This document shows positions 15,692-25,879 of a stretch of 64,000 nucleotides of DNA, in pieces; position 1 is the first letter of the stretch; each line of letters starts with the position of its first letter. The position numbers and the translations under genes were made by a program. Source of the DNA: Chelativorans sp. GTDB lineage: Bacteria > Pseudomonadota > Alphaproteobacteria > Rhizobiales > Rhizobiaceae. The notes beneath the pieces were generated by a model that worked only from the letters and a program-made list of their open reading frames with translations, did not search any database and was not told the DNA's origin. The DNA lies in NCBI RefSeq assembly GCF_031180965.1, contig NZ_JAPSLH010000006.1:1-64000 (forward strand), written 5' to 3'.

Positions 15692-17026
15692 ATGCAGACC
15701 AATTTCACGCCCGAGCAGCTGGCCGACCCGCAGACCGCCGAGTCCGAGACGATCCTGCGCAAATGCGTGCATTGCGGCTTCTGCACGGCCACCTGCCCGA
15801 CCTATGTCGAGCTGGGCAATGAGCTCGACAGCCCGCGCGGGCGCATCTATCTCATCAAGGACATGCTGGAGGACGGGCGGTCCGCCGACCGCGAGACGGT
15901 CACGCATATAGACCGCTGCCTCTCCTGCCTGTCCTGCATGAGCACCTGCCCGTCAGGCGTGAACTACATGCACCTCGTCGATCATGCGCGGGCGCATATC
16001 GAAAGGACCTACCGCCGGCCCTTCTTCGACCGGCTGATCCGCGCCACGCTGGCGCGCGTTCTGCCCTATCCCAAGCGCTTCCGGGCTGCGCTCAGGCTCG
16101 CGCAATTCGGGCGGCCGCTGATGCCGCTATTCCGGGCTGTTCCCGGCCTGAAGCCCGTTGCAGCCATGCTGGAGCTTGCGCCGACCGGCATACCCGCCGC
16201 TGGCCAGCCAGAGGCGGGCAAACCCGCCGGAGCTGCGCGCGGCCGCGTGGCGATTCTCGCTGGTTGCGCCCAGTCGGTGCTCGATCCCGGCATCAATGCC
16301 GCCACGATGCGGCTGCTCACGCGTCTCGGCGTGGAGGTGGTGCGGGCGGAGGGTGAGGGCTGCTGCGGCGCGCTGGTGCACCACATGGGCCGTGAGGACG
16401 AGGCGCTCGATTTTGCCCGGCGCAATGTTGACGCATGGACGCGCGCCATCGAGGATGGCGGGCTCGATGCGATCGTCATCACCGCATCGGGCTGCGGCAC
16501 GACGATCAAGGACTATGGGCATATGCTGCGGCTCGACCTTGCCTATGCGGAAAAGGCGGCGCGGGTATCGGCGCTGGCGAAGGACGTCACGGAGTACATT
16601 TCCTCGCTGAACCTGCCCGAACCCGAGATTCTGCCAGGCCTGGCAGTTGCCTATCACTCCGCCTGCTCCATGCAGCACGGCCAAAGGATCACGCGTCAGC
16701 CGCGCGCCTTGCTCACGCGTGCCGGCTTTGTGGTGAGGGAGCCGCGCGAAGGGCATCTGTGCTGCGGCTCGGCCGGCACCTACAACATCCTGCAACCGGA
16801 GATCTCGCGGCGGCTGCGCGACCGCAAGGTCACGAACATCGAGGCAACCGCCGCCGCGGTGATTGCCACCGGCAATATCGGCTGCATCACCCAGATCGCA
16901 TCGGGCACGAAACTTCCCATCGTGCACACGGTGGAACTGCTCGATTGGGCCTATGGCGGGCCGAAACCGGCAGGGGTTCCGGAGCCGGCGCCGCAAGCGG
17001 CAAGGCAGCCCGTCGCCGCGGCATAA
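15692..17026 (+). CDS. glcF: Glycolate oxidase iron-sulfur subunit GlcF
   Basis: 444 aa. Two [4Fe-4S] motifs near the N-terminus: Cys25/28/31/35 (CVHCGFCTATCP) and Cys76/79/82/86 (CLSCLSCMSTCP). Two CCG domains follow (GEGCCGALVHH and HLCCGSAGTYN). Transfers electrons from the flavin subunits. No membrane span, so it sits peripherally at the inner membrane. Co-transcribed with glcE; a palindromic terminator follows. Confidence 0.94.
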   Translation: MQTNFTPEQLADPQTAESETILRKCVHCGFCTATCPTYVELGNELDSPRGRIYLIKDMLEDGRSADRETVTHIDRCLSCLSCMSTCPSGVNYMHLVDHARAHIERTYRRPFFDRLIRATLARVLPYPKRFRAALRLAQFGRPLMPLFRAVPGLKPVAAMLELAPTGIPAAGQPEAGKPAGAARGRVAILAGCAQSVLDPGINAATMRLLTRLGVEVVRAEGEGCCGALVHHMGREDEALDFARRNVDAWTRAIEDGGLDAIVITASGCGTTIKDYGHMLRLDLAYAEKAARVSALAKDVTEYISSLNLPEPEILPGLAVAYHSACSMQHGQRITRQPRALLTRAGFVVREPREGHLCCGSAGTYNILQPEISRRLRDRKVTNIEATAAAVIATGNIGCITQIASGTKLPIVHTVELLDWAYGGPKPAGVPEPAPQAARQPVAAA

Positions 17027-17030
17027 GGAA

Positions 17031-17060
17031 AAGGCAGCGCCCCTTTGGAGGCGCTGCCTT
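17031..17060. terminator. Bidirectional terminator-like hairpin between glcF and the L,D-transpeptidase gene
   Basis: AAGGCAGCGC (17031-17040) pairs perfectly with GCGCTGCCTT (17051-17060) around a 10-nt loop. The T-run is short on either side (CTT on plus, TTTTCC on minus). It lies between two convergent genes and could serve both. Confidence 0.65.
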
Positions 17061-17114
17061 CCCAAGACGACGCCGGCAAGACCCCTCCGGCCGGCTCGTC
17101 CCCCGCAGATGGAA

Positions 17115-17867
17115 TCAGATTACCACGACCTTGGTGCCGACGTGAACACGTCGATAGAGGTCTATGACATCTTCATTACGCATGCGGATGCAGCCGGAGG
17201 AAACGGCCTGGCCGATGGTCCAGGGTGCGTTGGTGCCGTGGATGCGGTAAAGGGTCGAGCCCAGATAAAGGGCGCGGGCGCCGAGGGGATTGTGCGGCCC
17301 GCCCTTGACATAGGTCGGCAGCACCTTGCCCTTTTTCCGCTCGCGCACAATCATCTCGGCTGGCGGGCGCCAGTCCGGCCATTCCCGCTTCCTGGTGATC
17401 GTATGCGTGCCGGCCCACTGGAATCCGGGCATGCCCACTCCAACGCCGTAGCGCCGCGCCTTGCCACCGTCGAGGATGAGGAACAGGAAGCGCTGGTGGG
17501 TATCGACGACGATCATGCCCGGCTTGTGCGGCCCCGTATAGACTACCTCCTGCGGCAGGAATTTGGGGTCGATGACGCGTTCCGGGGGCGGAGCCGCTTT
17601 CGGCACCACCACTGCCGTGTGCACATGGGGCTGGATCACGTGTCGCCGCTTGACCACGCGGTGCTTGACCTGCGGCTGGACGTAGTAGACGCGCCGCTGC
17701 ACATGATGCGGTTCCACCGGCGCCCGGCGCAGCTGCAGGATCCAGGGAGCGGCCAGGTCCGGGCTTACGAGCACCGGCGGCCGTTCGACATAGCGGTCCT
17801 GCGCCTGGGCGGCGCCGGAAAGGAAAAGGGCGGCAACGAGGCCAGCCAGATACAAAAGGGATTTCAT
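17115..17867 (-). CDS. L,D-transpeptidase (ErfK/YbiS/YcfS/YnhG family)
   Basis: 250 aa. Signal peptide MKSLLYLAGLVAALFLSGAAQA, a His/Arg/Val-rich linker (about 45-95), then the YkuD catalytic domain with the active-site HGTNAPWTIG and SSGCIRMRNEDV motifs containing the nucleophilic cysteine. It works in the periplasm, making 3-3 peptidoglycan cross-links or attaching proteins to peptidoglycan. Several such genes per genome are normal in Rhizobiales. Monocistronic, convergent with glcF. Confidence 0.93.
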   Translation of the reverse strand: MKSLLYLAGLVAALFLSGAAQAQDRYVERPPVLVSPDLAAPWILQLRRAPVEPHHVQRRVYYVQPQVKHRVVKRRHVIQPHVHTAVVVPKAAPPPERVIDPKFLPQEVVYTGPHKPGMIVVDTHQRFLFLILDGGKARRYGVGVGMPGFQWAGTHTITRKREWPDWRPPAEMIVRERKKGKVLPTYVKGGPHNPLGARALYLGSTLYRIHGTNAPWTIGQAVSSGCIRMRNEDVIDLYRRVHVGTKVVVI

Positions 17868-18098
17868 CGACCTGCTCTCCGCACGAACCTGCCGTTCGGA
17901 CGCGCCTCCGCCCCCTCAGGAAACGGGTTGCGCCTCCGGAAAGCGCATGTATGCGCTCCTGTCAGGATGCTGCATCAACAGGCCGAGGGAATGGTGAATC
18001 CGCTTTCATAAAATGCGATACCGGAACGAAACCGTCGGGCGTGGTTACCGGCCGGTTCGAAACGCTGGTGAACGGCCCCTTAATGGGCGTAGGGTGAA

Positions 18099-18737
18099 AT
18101 GAGCGAAGAAAGAACGGGACTGGTTGAGGGCGCCGACGGCAGGACGCGCTGCGCCTGGCACGCAAACCTGCCGGACTACATGGCCTATCACGACCAGGAA
18201 TGGGGCTGGCCCGTCGCCGACGATCGCCGGCTCTTCGAGAAGCTCTGCCTGGAGGGCTTCCAGTCCGGCCTTTCCTGGCTCACGATCCTGCGCAAGCGCG
18301 AGAATTTCCGCGACGCCTTCGATGGCTTCGATATCGAGCGCGTCGCCCGGTACACCGAGGAGGATGTTGAGCGGCTGCTGAGGAACCCCGGCATTATTCG
18401 CCACGGCGGAAAAATCCGTTCCACGATCAACAATGCGCGCCGGGCAATCGAGCTGTGCGAGAAGGAGGGCTCGCTAGCCCGCTATTTCTGGCGGCACGAG
18501 CCCAGCCCCGAGGAGCGGCCGGCCAGGATTGATTTCGCGACATTGAGGGCCAATCCTACGACCGAGATCTCCACGCGCATTTCGAAGGATCTGAAAAAAC
18601 GCGGCTGGACCTTCGTGGGGCCGACCACCGTCTATGCCTTCATGCAGGCTATGGGGCTAGTGAATGACCATATCGAAGGATGCTTCGCGCGCGACGAGGT
18701 GGAAAAGGACCGGCAGCGGTTCCAGCGGCCCATCTGA
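18099..18737 (+). CDS. tag: DNA-3-methyladenine glycosylase I
   Basis: 212 aa. The HhH-GPD-like TAG fold with its zinc snap: Cys18 (RCAW) and His31 (YHDQEWG) at the N-terminus, and a His-x4-... Cys pair in VNDHIEGCFA at the C-terminus, the same spacing as in Escherichia coli Tag. Removes 3-methyladenine from alkylated DNA. The start 18099 follows AGGGTGAA. The GNAT gene follows 22 bp downstream and may be co-transcribed. Confidence 0.93.
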   Translation: MSEERTGLVEGADGRTRCAWHANLPDYMAYHDQEWGWPVADDRRLFEKLCLEGFQSGLSWLTILRKRENFRDAFDGFDIERVARYTEEDVERLLRNPGIIRHGGKIRSTINNARRAIELCEKEGSLARYFWRHEPSPEERPARIDFATLRANPTTEISTRISKDLKKRGWTFVGPTTVYAFMQAMGLVNDHIEGCFARDEVEKDRQRFQRPI

Positions 18738-18759
18738 GGCTGGCAGCGGATAGCAGCGG

Positions 18760-19152
18760 ATGACGATCGAGTTCAGGGCTGATCCCTATCCCGCGAACGG
18801 AGCCATGAATGATCTCTGGCGGCAGGCCTGGGGCGCGACGGAGCTGCGGGATTTCGCGCCCGTTCTCACGCGCAGCCTGGCGCATGTGGGTGCCTATGCG
18901 GAAGAGCGGCTGATCGGCTTCGTGAACGTCGCCTGGGACGGTGGCGTCCACGCCTTCATCCTGGACACCTGCGTGCACCCGGATTTCCGCCGACAGGGCA
19001 TCGGCGTGCGCCTAGTGCGTGAGGCGGCGCGCCTTGCGCGCGGACGCGGCGCCCACTGGCTGCATGTCGACTTCGAGGCGCATCTGGAAAAATTCTACCG
19101 CGAATGCGGCTTTGAACCGACCAAGGCTGGCCTGATCCGCCTTCGTCCTTGA
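18760..19152 (+). CDS. GNAT family N-acetyltransferase
   Basis: 130 aa, a single acetyltransferase domain. The acetyl-CoA binding loop is VHPDFRRQGIGVRLVREA, and a typical C-terminal FYRECGFEPTKAGLIRL follows. The substrate cannot be told from sequence. Starts 22 bp after tag. Confidence 0.85.
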   Translation: MTIEFRADPYPANGAMNDLWRQAWGATELRDFAPVLTRSLAHVGAYAEERLIGFVNVAWDGGVHAFILDTCVHPDFRRQGIGVRLVREAARLARGRGAHWLHVDFEAHLEKFYRECGFEPTKAGLIRLRP

Positions 19153-19264
19153 GAAGGATGTAGCCTTCCGTGGCCTGCCGGACGCGCCATTCGCAAGCTG
19201 GAAAAATAGGTGGCCGACACCCATAATGAGGTCCTGGCGACCGGCCGCACCGATGGAGCGGAAA

Positions 19265-19495
19265 ATGGAGCAATTTGCGCGTATCACCCAGAGCCCGGAC
19301 GTAATGGGGGGCAAAGCGTGTGTCCGGGATACCCGTGTCACGGTCGGCACGATTGTCGGCCAGCTCGGTTCCGGTTATAGCATCGAAAATATCGTAGCCG
19401 ATTATCCCTATCTCGAGCGCGAGGATATTCTGCAAGCAATTCGCTACGCCGCATGGCGTGCTGATGAGCGGGAGGTCGAACTCGCCGCCACATGA
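19265..19495 (+). CDS. DUF433 antitoxin (VapB45-like)
   Basis: 76 aa with the DUF433 signature MGGKACVRDTRVTVGTIVGQL followed by a short helical region IENIVADYPYLEREDILQAIRYAAW. Start 19265 is chosen because GGAG precedes it by 6 nt and the family begins there; longer in-frame starts exist at 19226 and 19253. In the usual arrangement it neutralises a DUF5615 PIN-like toxin encoded next. Its ATGA stop overlaps that gene, but the toxin reading frame is destroyed. Confidence 0.85.
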   Translation: MEQFARITQSPDVMGGKACVRDTRVTVGTIVGQLGSGYSIENIVADYPYLEREDILQAIRYAAWRADEREVELAAT

Positions 19496-19775
19496 AGCTT
19501 CTTGTCGACATGAATTTGTCGCCGCGCTGGATAGGCATTCTCGCCGGAGCGGGCTTTGAGGCAGTGCACTGGTCTACCTGCGGGAATGCCAGCGCATCCG
19601 ACAGGGAATTGTACAGATCCGTGCGGCGGACCTGAATCCTGATGTGATCGGCACCGCTGTCATTCAGGCCTTGCACCAAATGGCAGACGAACTGGCTAGA
19701 GGTGCGCTGCTCACTATCGAGCCAAGCCGCACCCGCCTGCGGATTTTGCCACTGCCGGCTGCCGCCAGAGAATGA
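19492..19775 (+). pseudogene. Broken DUF5615 PIN-like toxin (VapC45-like)
   Basis: The gene starts at 19492 (ATGA overlap with the antitoxin) as MKLLVDMNLSPRWIGILAGAG, the correct N-terminus of the family, and continues to GNASASDREL. It then stops at 19633-19635. From about 19611 a second frame carries the correct C-terminus (VQIRAADLNPDVIGTAVIQAL ... RLRILPLP) to 19775. The segment between, which in the family carries the HDLDF acidic active-site motif (about 30 residues), is missing. So an internal deletion has both removed the catalytic core and shifted the frame. It should produce no active toxin. Confidence 0.85.
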
Positions 19776-19814
19776 CCTGCGGCTCTGGCGTCGCAGCCGG
19801 CTCCGAACCTTTGC

Positions 19815-19878
19815 TTGACTCTCGCGGCTGCCCCGACTATCTCGGCCGCTGTTAGCACTCTTGAATGGCGAGTGCTAA
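19815..19878 (+). promoter_or_regulatory. groESL promoter with CIRCE operator
   Basis: CIRCE is perfect: TTAGCACTC (19852-19860), 9 nt, GAGTGCTAA (19870-19878), the HrcA repressor site. Upstream are TTGACT (19815-19820) and CTATCT (19837-19842) with a 16-bp gap. The overlapping CTTGACT and CCCCGAC elements also resemble a heat-shock sigma-32 promoter, so dual control is possible. Confidence 0.93.
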
Positions 19879-19942
19879 AGACCCTCCGCCATGAGAGGCG
19901 GAGGAAAAGCCTTTTTCAAAGTCCGAATCAAGGGTGCAAGAC

Positions 19943-20239
19943 ATGGCCAGCACGAATTTTCGCCCGCTTCATGACCGCGTGGTCGTTCGCCGGGTCGAAT
20001 CCGAGGATAAGACGGCCGGCGGGATCATCATTCCCGACACCGCGAAGGAGAAGCCGCAGGAAGGCGAGGTCATCGCCGTAGGCCCCGGCGCGCGCGACGA
20101 GAGCGGCAAGCTCGTTCCACTCGATGTGAAGACGGGCGACCGCGTTCTCTTCGGAAAGTGGTCGGGAACGGAAGTGAGGCTCAATGGCCAGGATCTCCTG
20201 ATCATGAAGGAGTCCGACATCATGGGCATCGTCGGCTGA
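19943..20239 (+). CDS. groES: Co-chaperonin GroES
   Basis: 98 aa, standard length. Contains [14 protein letters not shown], the mobile-loop region [19 protein letters not shown] and the C-terminal ESDIMGIVG. The ATG at 19943 is used rather than an in-frame codon at 19934 because it gives the family's usual N-terminus (MASTNFRPL). Seven copies cap the GroEL ring. First gene of the CIRCE-controlled operon. Confidence 0.97.
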   Translation: MASTNFRPLHDRVVVRRVESEDKTAGGIIIPDTAKEKPQEGEVIAVGPGARDESGKLVPLDVKTGDRVLFGKWSGTEVRLNGQDLLIMKESDIMGIVG

Positions 20240-20260
20240 TCACTGGCCGCCGGTAGCTGA

Positions 20261-21940
<1,680 letters not shown>

Positions 21941-21965
21941 TCGTCCAGGAACATTCGGTTTTGGA

Positions 21966-21991
21966 GGGCGGCAGCAATGCCGCCCTTTTTT
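21966..21991 (+). terminator. Rho-independent terminator of groESL
   Basis: GGGCGGC (21966-21972), a 6-nt loop, GCCGCCC (21979-21985), then TTTTTT (21986-21991). Confidence 0.93.
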
Positions 21992-22137
21992 GTGGGCCCG
22001 CGGGGTGTCTTTGGTGGATCGGCCCTCGAGAAATGAAATATGGTTCTCCCGGTGCGCCGACGAACGCAACGATCGAGCCTTACCCGGCTCGCGGGTCACG
22101 TCTAGTTTCGCGTCGTTCGTCAGAGGTGGGATTGATC

Positions 22138-22914
22138 GTGCAGGAATTTCTTCTGTTCGCGGGTGTCGGCTTCCTCGCCCAGATCATCGACGGCGCTCTC
22201 GGCATGGCCTATGGCGTGGTCTGTTCCACCGTGCTCCTGAGCTTCGGCGTTCCGCCGGCGCACGCTTCGGCCTCGGTGCACGCTGCGGAGCTCTTCACCA
22301 CTGCCGCTTCGGGTTCGGCTCACCTCTACCATCGCAATATCGACTGGCGGCTTTTCGTGCGGCTCGCTCCCTTCGGCATACTGGGCGGCTGCCTCGGCGC
22401 CTACGTGCTCACCTCTTTCGAGGGGGATGCGATAAAGCCCTTCGTGACCACCTATCTGGCACTTGTCGGGGTCTGGCTTCTTTTCCGGTCCTTCAGGAAA
22501 ATCCCCACCAATCCCGTTCCTACGGGGATCGTTGCGCCTCTCGGTGCGGCCGGCGGCTTTCTCGACGCGGCAGGTGGGGGCGGCTGGGGTCCCATCGTGA
22601 CCACCGGCCTGCTCGGCGCCGGCGGGGCGCCGCGCTATGTTATCGGAACGGTGAATGCCAGCGAATTCCTGATCACCCTGTCGGTCTCTGTCACCTTCCT
22701 TCTCGCCCTGCTTACCGGTCACTGGGAGGCAGGCGGCAGCTACATGGAGCATGCCACCGCCGTGGCCGGGCTGATCGTGGGCGGTATCCTTGCCGCGCCC
22801 TTCGCCGGCTGGGTCATAAAATCCGTGCCGGAGCGTGTCCTGCTGCGAGCGATCGGCTGCCTGATCGTGCTGCTTGCGACCTGGCAAACCCTGCAACTGC
22901 TCGAGCTTGTGTGA
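22138..22914 (+). CDS. TSUP family transporter (TauE/SafE, sulfite exporter-like)
   Basis: 258 aa with about eight hydrophobic segments. Conserved N-terminal FLAQIIDGALGMAYGVV and the mid-protein repeat FLDAAGGGGWGPIVTTGLLGAGG, both typical of TauE/SafE proteins that export organosulfonates or sulfite-type anions. I start at GTG 22138, 9 nt after AGAGGTGGG; an in-frame ORF extends to 21961 but runs through the groEL terminator. Stand-alone gene. Confidence 0.85.
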   Translation: MQEFLLFAGVGFLAQIIDGALGMAYGVVCSTVLLSFGVPPAHASASVHAAELFTTAASGSAHLYHRNIDWRLFVRLAPFGILGGCLGAYVLTSFEGDAIKPFVTTYLALVGVWLLFRSFRKIPTNPVPTGIVAPLGAAGGFLDAAGGGGWGPIVTTGLLGAGGAPRYVIGTVNASEFLITLSVSVTFLLALLTGHWEAGGSYMEHATAVAGLIVGGILAAPFAGWVIKSVPERVLLRAIGCLIVLLATWQTLQLLELV

Positions 22915-23033
22915 GCCTTCAGGCACGGTGACCGCATTTAATCGGTACAAATGGGCAGGGTCCTCGCGCACGGGCTAGCAAAAGCCATGTCCTTGGAGCA
23001 TATGGCGGAAAGACTATTGGAGTGGACCCTCGC

Positions 23034-24425
23034 ATGACGAAGACCCGGATCGAAACCGACACTTTTGGCCCGATCGAAGTGCCCGCGGATTGCTACTGGG
23101 GCGCGCAGACGCAGCGCTCCCTCACCAATTTCCGCATCGGGGTGGAGAAGATGCCGGTGCCGCTGATCCGCGCCCTCGGCCTTCTGAAGCTTGCCGCAGC
23201 CGAGGTGAACATGAAGCTCGGCAAGCTGGACCCCGAGCTCGGCGAGGCGATCGTGTCGGCCGCGCGGGAGGTGGCGGAGGGACGGCTTGACGCCCAGTTC
23301 CCGCTCGCGGTGTGGCAGACCGGATCGGGCACCCAGAGCAATATGAACGCGAATGAGGTGATCGCCAACCGCGCCATCGAGATGCTCGGCGGACAGATGG
23401 GTTCGAAGAAGCCGGTGCATCCGAACGACCACGTGAATATGAGCCAGTCGTCCAATGACAGCTTCCCGACCGCCATGCACATCGCGACAGCGCAAGAGGC
23501 TGTCACGCAGCTTCTGCCGGCATTGGATCATCTGACGGCGGCGCTGGAGGAGAAGGAGCGCGCCTTTTCCAGCATCATCAAGATCGGCCGCACCCATACC
23601 CAGGACGCAACGCCGCTCACGCTGGGGCAGGAATTTTCCGGATATGTGGCGGCGCTGAAACTTGGCCGCAGGCGCATCGAGGCGGCCCTGCAGGACGTCT
23701 ATGCTCTTGCTCAGGGCGGCACCGCCGTGGGAACCGGCCTTAATGCCCCGAAGGATTTCGACAGGGCGTTTGCCGAGCGGGTGGCGGCGATCACCGGCCT
23801 GCCCTTCCGCACGGCGGAGAACAAGTTCGAGGCTCTGGCGAGCCATGGCGCGCTCAATTTCTTCCATGGAGCGCTGAACGCGCTTGCCGCGGACCTCTTC
23901 AAGATCGCCAACGATATCCGCTTCCTGGGCTCCGGTCCGCGTTCCGGCCTGGGCGAGCTCAAGCTGCCGGAGAACGAGCCCGGCTCCTCGATAATGCCAG
24001 GCAAGGTGAACCCGACCCAGGCGGAGGCGCTGACCATGGTGGCGACCCAGGTGATGGGCAATCAAACGGTGGTCAGCGTCGCCGCGAGCCAGGGCCATTT
24101 CGAGCTCAACGTCTTCAAGCCCGTGGTCGCCAATGCGGTACTGCAGTCCACCCGTTTGCTTTGTGATGCGATGCGCTCCTTCGCCGACAACGGCGTGAAA
24201 GGGATCGAGGCCGACGAGACACGCATCAGGGAGTTGATGGAGCGCTCGCTGATGCTTGTGACCGCTCTCGCCCCTGCAATTGGCTACGACAATGCCGCCA
24301 TGATTGCAAAGAGCGCGCACAAGAACGGCACGACCCTGCGCGAGGAAGCGCTGAAGACTGGGCTTGTGACAGCGGAAGATTACGACAGACTTGTGCGCCC
24401 GGAAGACATGATCGCCCCGAAGTGA
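23034..24425 (+). CDS. fumC: Fumarate hydratase class II
   Basis: 463 aa. Signature [11 protein letters not shown], catalytic-region [15 protein letters not shown], and [21 protein letters not shown], all typical of the iron-independent tetrameric fumarase. Start 23034 gives the usual [16 protein letters not shown]; the GTG at 23022 is less likely. Interconverts fumarate and malate in the TCA cycle. Monocistronic by spacing. Confidence 0.97.
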   Translation: MTKTRIETDTFGPIEVPADCYWGAQTQRSLTNFRIGVEKMPVPLIRALGLLKLAAAEVNMKLGKLDPELGEAIVSAAREVAEGRLDAQFPLAVWQTGSGTQSNMNANEVIANRAIEMLGGQMGSKKPVHPNDHVNMSQSSNDSFPTAMHIATAQEAVTQLLPALDHLTAALEEKERAFSSIIKIGRTHTQDATPLTLGQEFSGYVAALKLGRRRIEAALQDVYALAQGGTAVGTGLNAPKDFDRAFAERVAAITGLPFRTAENKFEALASHGALNFFHGALNALAADLFKIANDIRFLGSGPRSGLGELKLPENEPGSSIMPGKVNPTQAEALTMVATQVMGNQTVVSVAASQGHFELNVFKPVVANAVLQSTRLLCDAMRSFADNGVKGIEADETRIRELMERSLMLVTALAPAIGYDNAAMIAKSAHKNGTTLREEALKTGLVTAEDYDRLVRPEDMIAPK

Positions 24426-24536
24426 TCGCGGAGCCAAACGGCTCCTGCGCGAAGACACAGCGTCAACCGGGATGGCTATAGGCGTGCGCCGCCAAGCTGG
24501 CTATGTACCGCCACCCACAACAGCGAGTCGCACCAC

Positions 24537-24920
24537 ATGTCCAATGACGTTATCGTTCTTCTCGGCCGCATTCTCCTGGCGATCATTTTCATCTTCTCCG
24601 GCTTCGGCAAGCTGACCGATCTCGGCGGCACCGCCGGCTATTTCGGGGGTCTGGGGCTTCCGCTGCCGCAGGCCACCGCCTGGTTGGTAGCCCTGGTCGA
24701 ATTCCTGGGCGGTCTCGGCGTCCTTGTCGGCTTTCAGACCAGGATCTCCGCCGTCCTGCTTGCCATCTTCACCTTCGCTTCGGCCTTCATCGCCCATTTC
24801 AATTTTGCCGACCAGATGCAGCTCATCCAGTTCCTCAAGAACCTTGCCATCACCGGCGGCTTCCTGGCGTTGATCGCCCATGGTCCCGGCGCGCTCTCGA
24901 TTGATAGCCGGCGCCGCTGA
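24537..24920 (+). CDS. DoxX family membrane protein
   Basis: 127 aa, four membrane segments with the DoxX pattern RILLAIIFIFSGFGKLTD at the N-terminus and LVALVEFLGGLGVLVGFQTR in the middle. The family includes quinol oxidase subunits and many proteins of unknown role. No partner gene nearby. A strong terminator follows. Confidence 0.85.
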   Translation: MSNDVIVLLGRILLAIIFIFSGFGKLTDLGGTAGYFGGLGLPLPQATAWLVALVEFLGGLGVLVGFQTRISAVLLAIFTFASAFIAHFNFADQMQLIQFLKNLAITGGFLALIAHGPGALSIDSRRR

Positions 24921-24940
24921 CGGACGGCTTTCTCCTCGAA

Positions 24941-24967
24941 GGACCCGCCGAACGCGGGTCCTTTTTT
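24941..24967 (+). terminator. Rho-independent terminator after the DoxX gene
   Basis: GGACCCGC (24941-24948), 5-nt loop, GCGGGTCC (24954-24961), then TTTTTT (24962-24967). Confidence 0.93.
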
Positions 24968-25114
24968 GATTCCATGGCGGGTCTCCTCTTCAAAAGCCGG
25001 TGATAAGCTTGCCTCCCGGGTCAAAAGCCCGTGATGCGGGCGGATTGCTGATTGCACACCCCGCCCGCGCGGTCATCTAAGGATGGTGAGCGTCGGGGTG
25101 GGAAGGCTGGAGCG

Positions 25115-25858
25115 ATGGGGAGGCCGCGGGCCGCGGAGGACAGGAAGCTAAGACCATGGCGGTTCCTGCCGCTCGGGCTGCTCCTGCTCGGGCTCGCAGC
25201 AGCCTATGCCATGGGCTGGCACGAGCATCTCAAACTCTCCGCGCTTGTGGAGCGGCGGGCGGTGCTGCAGGCCTGGATCGGCGCGCATCCCCTCCTTTCC
25301 GCCGGCGGCTTCACACTTCTTTACGCGGCCGCCGTGGCGATGGCCTTTCCGGCAGCCTCGCTCCTTACTATTGCGGCCGGCTTTTTCTTCGGCTGGCTGG
25401 TGGGCGGCATCCTGGCGGTCGTCGCGGCGGTTCTGGGCTCGGCGGCGCTATTCCTTGCAGCCCGATCCGCCTTCGGCGATATCCTCAAACGGCGCATAGG
25501 GGGCCGGGCGGCGCGATTGGCGCAGGGTTTTGAGGAGGGCGCCTTCGGTTATCTGCTTGTGCTCCGGCTCGCTCCCATCGTTCCCTTCTGGCTGGTCAAT
25601 ATCGTGCCTGCCTTCTTCAATGTCCCGCTGAGGATTTTCGTCACCGCCACCGCGCTCGGGATTTTACCGGGCGCGTTTGCCTATGCCTATCTCGGGCACG
25701 GCCTCGAGAGCGTTCTCCTTGCGGCTGCCGCGTCCGGAGAGGATATCGAGCTTCATGACCTGGTGACAGCAAAGCTGACCTTGGCCCTGGCAGCGCTGGC
25801 GGTCCTGGCCGCGATCGCGATGGTCTTGAAAAGGAAATGCGCGGCGAAGCTGCCGTGA
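25115..25858 (+). CDS. TVP38/TMEM64 (VTT domain) membrane protein
   Basis: 247 aa with about five membrane segments. VTT-domain features: FPAASLLTIAAGFFFGWLVGGILAVVAAVLGSA-type region and LLVLRLAPIVPFWLVN. The start 25115 follows GGCTGGAGCG. It stands 21 bp before a flavin disulfide oxidoreductase; this pair occurs repeatedly in bacteria, sometimes fused, but the shared role is undefined. Relatives scramble or move lipids. Confidence 0.85.
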   Translation: MGRPRAAEDRKLRPWRFLPLGLLLLGLAAAYAMGWHEHLKLSALVERRAVLQAWIGAHPLLSAGGFTLLYAAAVAMAFPAASLLTIAAGFFFGWLVGGILAVVAAVLGSAALFLAARSAFGDILKRRIGGRAARLAQGFEEGAFGYLLVLRLAPIVPFWLVNIVPAFFNVPLRIFVTATALGILPGAFAYAYLGHGLESVLLAAAASGEDIELHDLVTAKLTLALAALAVLAAIAMVLKRKCAAKLP

Positions 25859-25879
25859 CGCATCAGGGAACGAGAACCG

